A stretch of DNA of 64,000 bases from contig WFMF01000053.1 of assembly GCA_011033025.1 (NCBI GenBank), positions 124,001 to 188,000 on the forward strand, read 5' to 3'. This document shows, in pieces, positions 25,901 to 37,760 of this stretch (its first letter is position 1; every line of letters begins with the position of its first letter). The DNA comes from Beroe forskalii. Taxonomy: Eukaryota; Ctenophora; Nuda; Beroida; Beroidae. The position numbers were made by a program, and so were the translations under genes. The notes beneath the pieces are model-generated. The model ran no database searches. It saw only the letters and a list, made by a program, of their open reading frames with translations, and was not told where the DNA came from.

Positions 25901-28900
25901 AAGAATTGGTTCGAATGTTTCAATTGAAAGTCTGATCCATGCTACATCACTATTTCATCATATCAAGAAAGTCGATTTTTTGGTCGATTTTGACCATTTT
26001 TGAAGGGTATACATCAGTGTTTTTTGCGAAAAATGGCCAATTTTTGACAAATCGGTTTATCGTCAGTTTATGGACCAAAGGGTCGAGATTGCTTGAATTA
26101 TGAGTGACAATGACGATTCCGACCATTTCCGGCGATTCAACATCAAAATAACGAAAGTATCTGATTATTTTGACAATAACGTACTTTTTGTGCTTATACT
26201 GCCACAAATTGCATCAGAAACGGCTAAAAATTGGTTCGAATGTTTCAATTGAAAGTCTGATCCATGCTACATCACTATTTCATCATATCGAGAAAGTCGA
26301 TTTTTTGGTCGATTTTGACCATTTTTGAAGGGTATACATCAGTGTTTTTGGCGAAATTTGGCGAATTTTTGACATATCGGTTTATCGTCAGTTTTCGGAC
26401 CAAAGGATCAAGATTGCTTGAATTATGAGTGACAATGACGATTCAGACCATTTCTGGCGATTTAACACCAAAATAACGAAAGTATCTGATTATTTTGGGG
26501 AAAACGTACTTTTCGTGCTTATACTGCCACAAATTGCATCAGAAACGGCTAAAAATTGGTTCGAATGTTTCAATTGAAAGTCTGATCCATGCTACATCAC
26601 TATTTCATCATATCGAGAAAGTCGATTTTTTGGTCGATTTTGACCATTTTTGAAGGGTATACATCAGTGTTTTTGGCGAAATTTGGCGAATTTTGACATA
26701 TCGGTTTATCGTCAGTTTTCGGACCAAAGGATCAAGATTGCTTGAATTATGAGTGACAATGACGATTCAGACCATTTCTGGCGATTTAACATCAAAATAA
26801 CGAAAGTATCTGATTATTTTGGGGAAAAACGTACTTTTCGTGCTTATACTGCCACAAATTCCATCGGAAACGGCTAAATATTGGTTCGAATGTTTCAATT
26901 GAAAGTCTGATCCATGCTACATCACTATTTCATCATATCGAGAAAGTCGATTTTGACCATTTTTGAAGGGTATACATCAGTGTTTTTGGCGAAAATTGGC
27001 CAATTTTTGACATATCGGTTTATCGTCAGTTTTCGGACCAAAGGGTCAAGACTGCTTGAATTATGAGTGACAATGACGATTCCGACCATTCCTGGCGATT
27101 TAACATCAAAATAACGAAAGTATCTGATTATTTTGGGGAAAAACGTACTTTTCGTGCTTATACTGCCACAAATTGCATCAGAAACGGCTAAAAATTGGTT
27201 CGAATGTTTCAATTGAAAGTCTGATCCATGCTACATCACTATTTCATCATATCGAGAAAGTCGATTTTTTGGTCGATTTTGACCATTTTTGAAGGGTATA
27301 CATCAGTGTTTTTGGCGAAATTTGGCGAATTTTTGACATATCGGTTTATCGTCAGTTTTCGGACCAAAGGATCAAGATTGTTTGAATTATGAGTGACAAT
27401 GACGATTCAGACCATTTCTGGCGATTTAACATCAAAATAACGAAAGTATCTGATTATTTTGGGGAAAAACGTACTTTTCGTGCTTATACTGCCACAAATT
27501 GCATCAGAAACGGCTAAAAATTGGTTCGAATGTTTCAATTGAAAGTCTGATCCATGCTACATCACCATTTCATCATATCGAGAAAGTCGAATTTTGGTCG
27601 ATTTTGACCATTTTTGAAGGGTATACATCAGTGTTTTTGGCGAAATTTGGCGAATTTTTGACATATCGGTTTATCGTCAGTTTTCGGACCAAAGGATCAA
27701 GATTGCTTGAATTATGAGTGACAATGACGATTCAGACCATTTCTGGCGATTTAACATCAAAATAACGAAAGTATCTGATTATTTTGGGGAAAAACGTACT
27801 TTTCGTGCTTATACTGCCACAAATTGCATCAGAAACGGCTAAAAATTGGTTCGAATGTTTCAATTGAAAGTCTGATCCATGCTACATCACTATTTCATCA
27901 TATCGAGAAAGTCGATTTTTTGGTCGATTTTGACCATTTTTGAAGGGTATACATCAGTGTTTTTGGCGAAATTTGGCGAATTTTTGACATATCGGTTTAT
28001 CGTCAGTTTTCGGACCAAAGGATCAAGATTGTTTGAATTATGAGTGACAATGACGATTCAGACCATTTCTGGCGATTTAACATCAAAATAACGAAAGTAT
28101 CTGATTATTTTGGGGAAAACGTACTTTTCGTGCTTATACTGCCACAAATTGCATCAGAAACGGCTAAAAATTGGTTCGAATGTTTCAATTGAAAGTCTGA
28201 TCCATGCTACATCACTATTTCATCATATCGAGAAAGTCGATTTTTTGGTCGATTTTGACCATTTTTGAAGGGTATACATCAGTGTTTTTGGCGAAATTTG
28301 GCGAATTTTTGACATATCGGTTTATCGTCAGTTTTCGGACCAAAGGATCAAGATTGTTTGAATTATGAGTGACAATGACGATTCAGACCATTTCTGGCGA
28401 TTTAACACCAAAATAACGAAAGTATCTGATTATTTTGGGGAAAAACGTACTTTTCGTGCTTATACTGCCACAAATTGCATCAGAAACGGCTAAAAATTGG
28501 TTCGAATGTTTCAATTGAAAGTCTGATCCATGCTACATCACTATTTCATCATATCGAGAAAGTCGATTTTTTGGTCGATTTTGACCATTTTTGAAGGGTA
28601 TACATCAGTGTTTTTGGCGAAATTTGGCGAATTTTTGACATATCGGTTTATCGTCAGTTTTCGGACCAAAGGATCAAGATTGTTTGAATTATGAGTGACA
28701 ATGACGATTCAGACCATTTCTGGCGATTTAACATCAAAATAACGAAAGTATCTGATTATTTTGGGGAAAAACGTACTTTTCGTGCTTATACTGCCACAAA
28801 TTGCATCAGAAACGGCTAAAAATTGGTTCGAATGTTTCAATTGAAAGTCTGATCCATGCTACATCACTATTTCATCATATCGAGAAAGTCGATTTTTTGG

Positions 28901-29533
28901 TCGATTTTGACCATTTTTGAAGGGTATACATCAGTGTTTTTGGCGAAATTTGGCGAATTTTTGACATATCGGTTTATCGTCAGTTTTCGGACCAAAGGAT
29001 CAAGATTGTTTGAATTATGAGTGACAATGACGATTCAGACCATTTCTGGCGATTTAACATCAAAATAACGAAAGTATCTGATTATTTTGAAGAAAAACGT
29101 ACTTTTCGTGCTTATACTACCACAAATTGCATCAGAAACGGATGTTTCAATTGAAAGTATGATCCATGCTACGTCACTATTTCATCATATAGAGAAAGTC
29201 GATTTTTTGGTCGATTTTGACCATTTTTGAAGGGTATACATCAGTGTTTTTGGCGAAATTTGGCGAATTTTTGACATATCGGTTTATCGTCAGTTTTCGG
29301 ACCAAAGGATCAAGATTGTTTGAATTATGAGTGACAATGACGATTCAGACCATTTCTGGCGATTTAACATCAAAATAACGAAAGTATATGATTATTTTGG
29401 GGGAAACGTACTTTTCGTGCTTTTACTGCCACAAATTGCATCAGAAACGGATGTTTCAATTGAAAGTCTGATCCATGCTACGTCACTATTTCATCATATC
29501 GAGAAAGTCGATTTTTGGTCGATTTTGACCATT
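19975..29533. repeat. 326-bp AT-rich satellite array, about 29 copies
   Basis: Head-to-tail units of about 325-327 bp; for example AATTATGAGTGACAATGACG recurs at 22166, 22491 and 22817. Most copies look almost identical. Diverged units with shared variants (GGGTCAAGACTG, ATTCCGACC, AAATTCCATC) lie at about 21770-21990, 25375-25600 and 26870-27060. Open frames of 70-100 codons recur, but the period is often not a multiple of three and they are broken by small indels, so it does not look like protein-coding DNA. Function unknown; satellites of this kind commonly mark heterochromatin. Confidence 0.95.
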
Positions 29534-31965
29534 TGGCGTGCGCGCAGCGATTTTTTGACGTGCGCGGTTTATCGCGCAGCCTTTTCGGCGTGCAAAGGAT
29601 CACTCAAAAGGCGTGCGCGCAGATTATAAAAGGGAATGCGCGCAGCCTTTAAAAGGCGTGCGCGCAGCCTTAAAGGCAGTGCGCAGCCTAAAAATTGGCG
29701 CGCATGTTCAAAAGGCGTGCGCGCAGCCTTAAAAGGCGTGCGCGCAGCCTTAAAAGGCGTGCGCGCGAAAGGCGTGCGCGCAGCAAAAGGCGCGCCTTAA
29801 AAGGCGTGCGCGCAGCCTTAAAAGGCGTGCGCGCAGCCTTAAAAGGCGCGCGCGCAGCCTTAAAAGGCGTGCGCGCAGCCTTGAAAGGCGCTGCGCGCAG
29901 CCTTAAAAGGCGTGCGCGCAGCCTAAAAAGGCGTGCGCGCAGCAAAAAAGGCGTGCGCACATCCTAAAAAGGCGTGCACGCAGCGAATGCGCGTGCGCCC
30001 CCCAGCCTTAAAAAGGCGTGCGCGCAGCCTTAAAGGCGTGCGCGCAGCCTTAAAAGGCGTGCGCGCAGCCTTAAAAAGGCGTGCGCGCAGCCTTAAAAGG
30101 CGTGCGCGTAGCCTTAAAAGGCGTGCGCGCAGCCTTAAAAGGCGTGCGCGCAGCCTTAAAAGGCGTTTGTGCGCGCAGCCTTTAAAAGGCGTGCGCGCAG
30201 CCTTTAAAGGCGTGCGCGCAGCCTTAAAAGGCGTGCGCGCAGCCTTTAAAGGCGTGCGCGAGTCCTAAAAAGGCGTGCGCGCAGCCTTGAAAGGCGTGCG
30301 CGCAGCCTTAAAAATGTGCGCGCAGCCTTAAAGGCGTGCGCGCGCCTTTAAAAGCGTGCGCGCAGCCTAAAGGCGTGCGCGCAGTATTAAAAGGAGTGCG
30401 CACAGCCTTTAAAGGCGTGCGCGCAGCTTTAAAAGGCATGCGCCCAGCTTTTAAAGGCGTGTGCCCAGCTTAAAAAGGCGTGCGCGCAGCCTAAAAAAGG
30501 CGTGCGCGCAGCCTTTAAAGGCGTGCGCGCAGCCTTAAAAAAAGCCTTTAAAAGGCGTGCGCGCAAAAAAAAGGCGTGCGCGCAGCCTTAAAAAGGCGTG
30601 CGCGCAGCCTTAAAAGGCGTGCGCGCAGCCTTAAAAGGCGTGCGCGCAGCCTTAAAAGGCGTGCGCGCAGCCTTAAAAGGCGTGCGCGCAGCCTTTAAAG
30701 GCGTGCGCGCAGCCTTAAAGGCGTGCGCAGCCTTAAAAGGCGTGCGCGCAGCCTTAAAAGGCGTGCGCGCAGCCTTAAAAGGCGTGTGCGCAGCCTTAAA
30801 AGGCGTGCGCGCAACTTTAAAAGGCGTGCGCGCAGCCTTAAAGGCGTGCGCGCAGCCTTAAAAGGCGTGCGCGCAGCCTTAAAAGGCGTGCGCGCAGCCT
30901 TAAAAGGCATGCGCGCAGCCTTAAAAGGCGTGCGCGCAGCCTTAAAAGGCGTGCGCGCAGCCTTAAAAGGCGTGCGCGCAGCCTTTAAAAGGCGTGCGCG
31001 CAGCCTTAAAGGCGTGCGCGCAGCCTTAAAAGGCGTGCGCGCAGCCTTAAAAGGCGTGCGCGCAGCCTTAAAAGGCGTGCGCGCAGCCTTTAAAGGCGTG
31101 CGCGCAGCCTTAAAAGGCGTGCGCGCGGCCTTAAAAGGCGTGCGCGCGGCCTTAAAAGGCGTGCGCGCAGCCTTAAAGGCGTGCGCGCAGCCTTAAAAAG
31201 GCGTGCGCGCAGCCTTAAAGGCGTGCGCGCGGCCTTAAAAGGCGTGCGCGCAGCCTTTAAAGGCGTGCGCGCAGCCTTGAAAGGCGTGCGCGCGGCCTTG
31301 AAAGTCGTGTGTGCAGCGTTAAAAGGCGTGCGCGCAGCCTTAAAAAGCTCGCGCGCAGCCTCAAAAGGCGTGTGCGCAGCCTTAAAGGCTTGCGCGTGGC
31401 CTCAAAAGGCGTGCGCGTGGCATCAAAAGGCGTGCGCGTGGCCTCAAAAGGCGTTCTCGCGGGCTTATAAGGCGTGCGCTCGTCCTTAAAAGGCGTGCGT
31501 GCAGCCATAAAAGGCACTCGCAGGTTTAAAAGGCTTGTGCGCAGTCTAAAAAGGCTTGCGCGCAGTCTAAAAAGGCTTGCGCAGTCGTTTTAAAGGGGCG
31601 CGCCTTGAAAGGCGAAAAGGCGCGCAGCCTGAAAAAGGCATCCGCACAGCCCAGAAAAGGCGCGTGCGCTGCCTAAAAGGCGTGCGCGCAGTTTTAAAAG
31701 GGCGCGCTGCCTCAAAGGCGTGCGCGCGCTCCTTAAAAGGCGCGCGCTGTCTCACAAAGGCGTAAAGTGCGCATATAAACGCGCGCGCAGCCTTAAAAGT
31801 CGTCTGCGAACAGTTAAAAGGCTTGCGCGCAGCCTCAAAAGGCGGGTGCGCAGCCTTAAAAGTCGTCTGCGAACAGTCGTCTGCGCGCAGCCTGGCCTCA
31901 AAAGGCGTGCCCGCGGCCTAAAAAGACGTTTGCGCAGCCATGAAAGACGAACGGGCAGCCATAAT
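29534..31965. repeat. 21-bp minisatellite B
   Basis: Over 100 copies of a 20-21 bp unit built on GCGTGCGCGCAGCC followed by TTAAAAG, degrading after about 31280. The unit resembles minisatellite A (GCGTGC core, AAAGG junction), so the two arrays that bracket the satellite probably share an origin. The GC-rich alternating core has Z-DNA potential. Repeat-peptide open frames (GVRAALK and RRARSLK types) are by-products. Confidence 0.95.
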
Positions 31966-32460
31966 TAATGGCATGCGCGCATCTTTTAATTTTTAAAGGC
32001 TGCGTGCACTCCTTAATTTTAAGGCTGCGCGCGTGTTTTAAGACTGCCACGCCTTTCGGGGCTGCGCGCACTCACTAGCTCCTTTCAAGGCTGCGCGCAC
32101 GCCTATTTAACGGCTAGTGTCCCATATAATTCGAAAGCCTTCATTATCTATGAGAATGACGTCGTCACTCAGAAAAATAAAGTTAAGCGCATCTAGCGCT
32201 TTAAAGGTTAGTGTTAGGTTCAGGATTAGGGTCAGGATTAAGCCATTAAGGTTAAAAACTCGCATATAAAATTTTTTAAGTGCCGCGGCCGCGCGTTTCC
32301 CTATGTTCTGAGGAAGCGCACCGCGCCACGCGAACAGGGGTATACGTTTGTAGCAAAGTATTTGCCCTAACCAGCGCCCTGGTTTCGCGCACGGAGTTAG
32401 GGGAAGCAAAGTATATGTGTATATATCGGTAAGCGCACAGATCGTACACAAATATTTGCG
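31966..32460. repeat. Decayed minisatellite plus GC-rich foldback fragment
   Basis: From 31966 to about 32105 the motif appears as its complement (AAGGCTGCGCGC), the opposite orientation to array B. At 32283-32420 lies a degraded relative of the foldback family: CTATGTTCTGAGGAAGCGC, then ACAGGGGTATACGTTTGTAG. It is inverted relative to the copy at 17538-17580, so the repeat block has family members facing each other at its two edges. Confidence 0.6.
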
Positions 32461-32920
32461 GCTTTGAAAAGCAACGTATATCCTTGTATGCTTTTGAAAT
32501 TGCCTCAGAAATGCTTTACGTCAGTTTTCAACTCCTTATTTTGCATTCAGGAGAACAGAAAATCTGCCATACAGGTTCAAATTAGGTGTATGGACTCAGT
32601 TTGATCATAGTTAGTCCCACAGTGCATATTTAGTAGCTATATCTTAGTAACAATGCCATACAGCAGTGGACTTAGCCAACATTTAAGAATCAAAACTGTT
32701 AACTGTGATGCCATTTGCTGGTAAAGAGATAAGGCCTATCTTGTTCAAAATATTTTGTAGATTCACATAGCTCTCCTATCTCAAAAGGTGCGACAGAATT
32801 GGGCTGTGAAATCATTTATGGAACATACTAAGTATTACGCTCTTTGAGCTAGCATGATTTATGAGAGGATGAATGATAGATTGTCTGCCTCCTAGTCCTC
32901 TTAAATATGAATTTGTATTC
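32461..32920. other. Upstream region of the lipase gene
   Basis: AT-rich and without recognised elements. It presumably contains the promoter and 5' UTR of the lipase starting at 32921. Confidence 0.35.
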
Positions 32921-35900
32921 ATGAGTGATCCTCCTTGGAGAACAGCTTTACCATTTTATTCTGGTTCTCCTCCTTCAACATCAATCAGCTTTATATTCCG
33001 GTTTGTGTATACAGTGTGAATGTTATATCTGAAATTTAAATTTGATTCTTCCTTATGCTTAGATCCAGGCTCATTCAGTGACTTAGATTATGTAATAACA
33101 TGGATCATATTATCTAAAATATCACTTCAAAATCATTGGTATTTAAATAAAAATTGCCTTTGTCATGGCTTAATCCATTCCTTTCATTCTTTCAGAGTCC
33201 TGTGGGTGATAGAGAGCATGTGGCTTGTTGTTGTGCCAGCTATGTGTGCTCTCAGTAGTGTGATAGTGTACCGCCAGACAAAATCACCATTATACTCCAT
33301 CTTTTCCAGTGGTGAGATGATGTGTATTTAGCATTTTAAATGTCATAAAACTAATTACTGTTTTGATATTTTGATAACTAGCTAGTTTAGTAGTTTGTAG
33401 CTACCTATTAATTGACAAATCTACCACAAAACTTTTCAGTATTCTGTGGTTTCACATGGCTTGCATCAAGATACTACATCCTTGGCAGAGTGCCAATCTT
33501 CCTCACCCCTCAGTTCAAAGAGTGCACCTCTATTGTTAGGCTCCTGCTCCATAACATTAACACAAAGCTCATCAAGAAGTACAACTATCGATATCCTCTC
33601 ATTGTCAATCTAGGTGTGTCAAGTAGTTTTATAAGCTATTAAGAGCAGTTGCAGAATACAGTATTGTGTCATTTATTTCATAATATACTAATATTTCATT
33701 GTAACATGTCCCTGATTCTATCTTAGTTTAACTCAATTTGAAATTTTTCAAGGTGTCCTCATCCGTTACTTCAACATGACATCAAACATGCAACCTCATT
33801 TCAACAAGACATTAGACAGAGCAGATGCTGTCATATTATCAAGATACATGGACTTTGCTGCAGCCTCATATGGTTTTTATTGAATTATTGATTTATTGCA
33901 AACTATATGATGCCTTAACTTAATCCAGGGACACAAATTTAATTTAATGATGTAATTGTGAGATCACAGTTTTCATGATGATGGCATTTTTTGATTGTAA
34001 GTAATTGATGGTAAATGTTGAAAAGCTATACCTACTTTGACCTAGCTGACGACAATAATCACATGATTTTCGAAATCTTCTGATGTTCAACATAATCATA
34101 TCATTTAAATGTTTTAAACCTAATTTACAGGGGTTCTATTTCTATCCAAGACATGCCAAGTCATCTATCCTGCGTCTTATCACGTCTAACAGCATGGAAT
34201 CATACAGCATTGGGAGTCTAACTTCATCTATCTCAGTCAATGTTATATCTCAAATGACTGGTGTTTCACCTGATGATATTATAGTGGTAAGAAAGCTTGT
34301 TCATCTTTTGTAATGAGGAAAATTCAGTAGAACTGGAAGATTAATAAGAGGGGTTGATGGATGCATAAACTTGTAAATTTGATGTAAATCTGATCATGCT
34401 CAGTAACTTATTTTATCTTATCATTCTCATTAATGGTTCTTGCTGATTTCGTAAATTGATGTCTGAGCATGGTACATACAATGCTGAATTATGGTTTTCT
34501 TTTGGGTCTGTGCCGTCTTCAAAAGAAAAACCTTATGCTGAATATATTGCACTTCAGACCCAGTTGAAAGGAGAGAACCCCCTACGACCGGGTTACTACA
34601 TATCCCTGGATCGTGAGAATGGTTGTGTGGTGGTGGTGATACGGGGAACCCTCACTCTCTCAGATGCTCTAACTGATGTGTCCTGTCTCAGCAAGGAGTT
34701 CCTGGGTGGATGGGCTCATCATGGCATAAGGTGAGGCTCGAACGTTCTTAAATTGATCTCAGGTTAAAGAACATTCTGCATATTAAAGGATCTGATATCA
34801 TTGATTAATTCATTTCTTACAATTCAAACACATAAGAATTCCTCCCAAATTTGTGAAATTTTGCTGATTTTTCCACACTAAAGATTCAAACATATAAGTG
34901 TCAGTGCGGAAGCAATTTACGAGGAGACCAAAGGTATTCTAGAGAACCTCCTCAAACGAACTGGATACGATCTGGTGCTCTGTGGACATAGTCTTGGGGG
35001 AGGTTTTTTAATATTAGACACTTTTATTCGAAAATGCTCCTTCGACCATGAGTTAATGTTGCCCATGTTGGGTATGTTGAGCTTCTAATAATTTATCGCA
35101 AAAGAAATTCTCCATATAATTAATTGATTGATCTTCCCAATTAAAGTATCAAAACCCAATCGTGATATATCCTCAGGAACGGCTGTATTACTGACATTGT
35201 TCCTGCTTGAGAACAGGGCTACTTTCTCTGAAGCCCTCAGCAAGTGTAACATAAAGTGTTACGCTTACGCGCCTCCCCCTGTTTTCAATGATAACGGTAA
35301 GGGTTTTAATTTCAACCAACTGAAAGTGATCGTGAAATCACGAGACCTGATTGGAAAGTTCAGAACCTTAAAACGACATTCTTATCAATTCCAGTCAAAA
35401 CGGCCTTCACTAATCACTTATAGAAAACGTCTGCAAACCCATGATATATCAGATTATACCTACTGATACTGGTGAGAAATCACATATATTGGAAACGTTT
35501 CTAAACTTCCCCAGGTAATGGTGCTAGTAAGTGGTGTGACCACATCACAACTGTTATTAACGGAGAGGATATTATCCCCCGGACCTCCCTCGCTAACATG
35601 TTCATTCTTCTCATGCAAGTTAGTGCGTGGCCGTATTTTGAAATTGCTTTACCCACCACAACGATGTTAAAGGGGTTAAACGACAATAACCATAAACACG
35701 CCACCACAATTATCCGCTATTTTTGACCATGATTCATTTTAATTTCTTCATCATATATAGCTCATATTCTCTCCATCTCTTCAACTCATTTCAATTACAA
35801 TTCATTGAGAAGTTAGACTTATCCCTATGGGATAGATGTAGTTTAATCCGTGAGAAGAAGTCTGAAAGACTTGAAGACTTGCTCTTAGGAATGGAAGAGT

Positions 35901-36744
35901 TCTTATCTAAACATGCTGATATGGATGCCAACCATGAGGCGAGTTGTTTGACCTGTCAACCGGCTTCAATTCTAACTCTTCAGAACCGACATATTATCCT
36001 AGAACGATCCATCGATCTTAAAATAAGAGTTCACGCTTTTATCTAAAATTATTCTAAAGAATTCCACATTCCTCTATATTTTTCTCAACTCCATTCAATA
36101 CACAGTAAATTCTATATCATCCCAAATCATCCCAGGTGTTCAAGCCCTTGTATCACATGGGAAACATTATCTGGATTAACCGCCAACACGCAACCTCCTT
36201 CGAATCGACCCCTCAAGTCGCTTGTGAAACCCTCCCTTCTGACGAAACATCAGCCCTTCCAACATCCCTCCCATCAGATTATAGGACACCCTTATCAGAT
36301 TTAGAACATAGCAGCGAACATTGCAACGGGAGTTGTCAGTCAGAGTCGAAAGAATGCATTCAGAAGCACTGTAATGATTCGGAGTCTAAGCAATGTGAAA
36401 GTTGTGTGAACTCGAATTCAAGTTGCTCAGAAAAAACGCCATCATCGGTTGCAGAACATTCCACCCCACAACCATCAGAATATACCTCTCAAGAGGAAAG
36501 AACTCCCGAATCCCCATCAGACGATATTCAAACCCGCTCAGGCGGGTTTTTCAGTAGACTCCGTCGTAGCCCGACGTTCTCCAAACGAAAACCCGCAAAA
36601 CGGGCTGTGCTACTACAGGCTGATAACGAGGGGGAGTGGAGGAACATGTACGTTGGGAACAGGTTCATTGTGGATCATTGGCCCCACATGTACCAGAGGA
36701 CGCTGAAAATGTTCCTAGCTCAAAGTGAAGATGTTCCTAGCTGA
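32921..36744 (+). CDS. Class-3 lipase, diacylglycerol lipase-like, eleven exons
   Basis: Predicted membrane-bound serine hydrolase of the lipase_3 (sn1-diacylglycerol lipase-like) group. Exons: 32921-33000, 33196-33311, 33440-33613, 33753-33871, 34131-34286, 34558-34730, 34884-35002, 35177-35296, 35515-35618, 35810-35938, 36136-36744 (632 residues). Exons 2 and 3 encode hydrophobic segments (SMWLVVVPAMCALSSVIVY; FCGFTWLASRYYI). The core has RGTLTLSDALTD, the nucleophile elbow GHSLGGG (Ser about 309) and GEDIIPR (Asp about 371). The likely catalytic His is in VDHWPHMYQRTL (about 611), matching the HxxP region of diacylglycerol lipases. The last exon holds a Ser/Glu/Cys-rich linker. Intron 4 needs GG-AG borders to stay in frame, and intron 10 is GC-AG. 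It has fewer N-terminal membrane helices than vertebrate DAGLs, so orthology is uncertain. Confidence 0.82.
33872..34130 (+). other. Lipase intron 4 with GG-AG borders
   Basis: The exon before it ends GCC TCA TAT and the next begins GGG TTC TAT, giving ASYGFYFYPRH as in the lipase family (ASYGWPLY-type). Using the GT one base further along (33873) instead adds one base and runs into a stop. The only in-frame reading with a 3' AG starts the intron with GG. A sequencing indel is the alternative. Confidence 0.6.
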
Positions 36745-37690
36745 GAGTGAGCAGGAGAGGGAAGGTTTAGGGGGTTAGAGATTGTTGTGTTGTATTTTCA
36801 CATGCATAAAATCATGCATAGCTATATTCTGCCCACCTTATAATAGAACTAAAGACCACCATTTCGATACATATTGAACTCGGCCTCGCCTCGTACAATA
36901 TGCACTTATATGCATCTCAATTCTGTCCTGTATTTTTGTTAAGTCCGCATCCCGAAATATGGCAGACAGTTTTCTGATTGGGAATGTCAGCATAGGGGCA
37001 TGGTAACCACTTACAAAGAAACGGGCATGCCTTCGATTCCTGAAAGGTGGTTGACTTCATTAGTTTCTAGCTTTTTAATGTAGGTAATAAGTAATAAGTA
37101 AACTGGATGATCTATGCTATGATAGGTAAACTTGAGAATGGTAAAGATTATGTTATAATTATGTATCTTGGCGCTGTAATTTTCTCACTTGCTAGTTAAT
37201 TAGAATTGTTTGTTAATTGATAATTTTGTTAGAAACTTGATTATTCAAGTCGAATATGATCTTAATGATATAGGTAGGTACGTAAATTTGAGCATTCCAG
37301 TGCCTTCATTTTTATGAAAATCTAGGTCATTGTTATTATGTCTTAATGATTGAGTCAAGAATTTTATTTGATATTTTTCATTTCAAGAATTTATAATAAT
37401 GAATTGTTAGCTTTAATGATAAATTACTGTTGTTTCTAATTAATTTTTGTGCTGTATTTTTCTAATTTTTGTTCTTCGCAACTTGTTTTTCATGGATGAC
37501 TAATGACTATTCACTACTCGCACAATTTGGTTCTCAGTTATGAAATTTTCCATCTCAAATGCAAATATTGATCTAACCAAAACTGATTGTTAATAAACAT
37601 CGATTTCTTCTAAAATATGACAGTTTAACTGGGTATTGTAGAAATTAAGCTCTAATAAAAACTTCATTTTAAATCTCTTTCTAGTAGATA
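36745..37690. other. Intergenic, lipase to syntaxin-5
   Basis: AT-rich. It contains the presumed lipase 3' UTR and polyadenylation region, with no other gene or element I can support. Confidence 0.4.
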
Positions 37691-37760
37691 GTAATACCAT
37701 GGTATCTAGTTACTTACCATGGCAACTGCCACCTATTGCCATAGTAACCCCTTACCATTT

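Noticed and set aside
19975-29533. Possible CRISPR-like array
   Set aside because: Units are contiguous and 326 bp long with no unique spacers, in an animal genome. It is an ordinary satellite.
19826-29629. Recurring 70-109 codon frames in the 326-bp satellite
   Set aside because: They recur with the satellite period, which is often not a multiple of three, are broken by small indels and exist on both strands. The near identity reflects satellite homogenisation, not coding constraint.
29695-31765. Basic repeat peptides (RRARSLK, GVRAALK) in the second minisatellite
   Set aside because: Same reason: a period divisible by three in a stop-free repeat. Single-base length variants shift the frame constantly.
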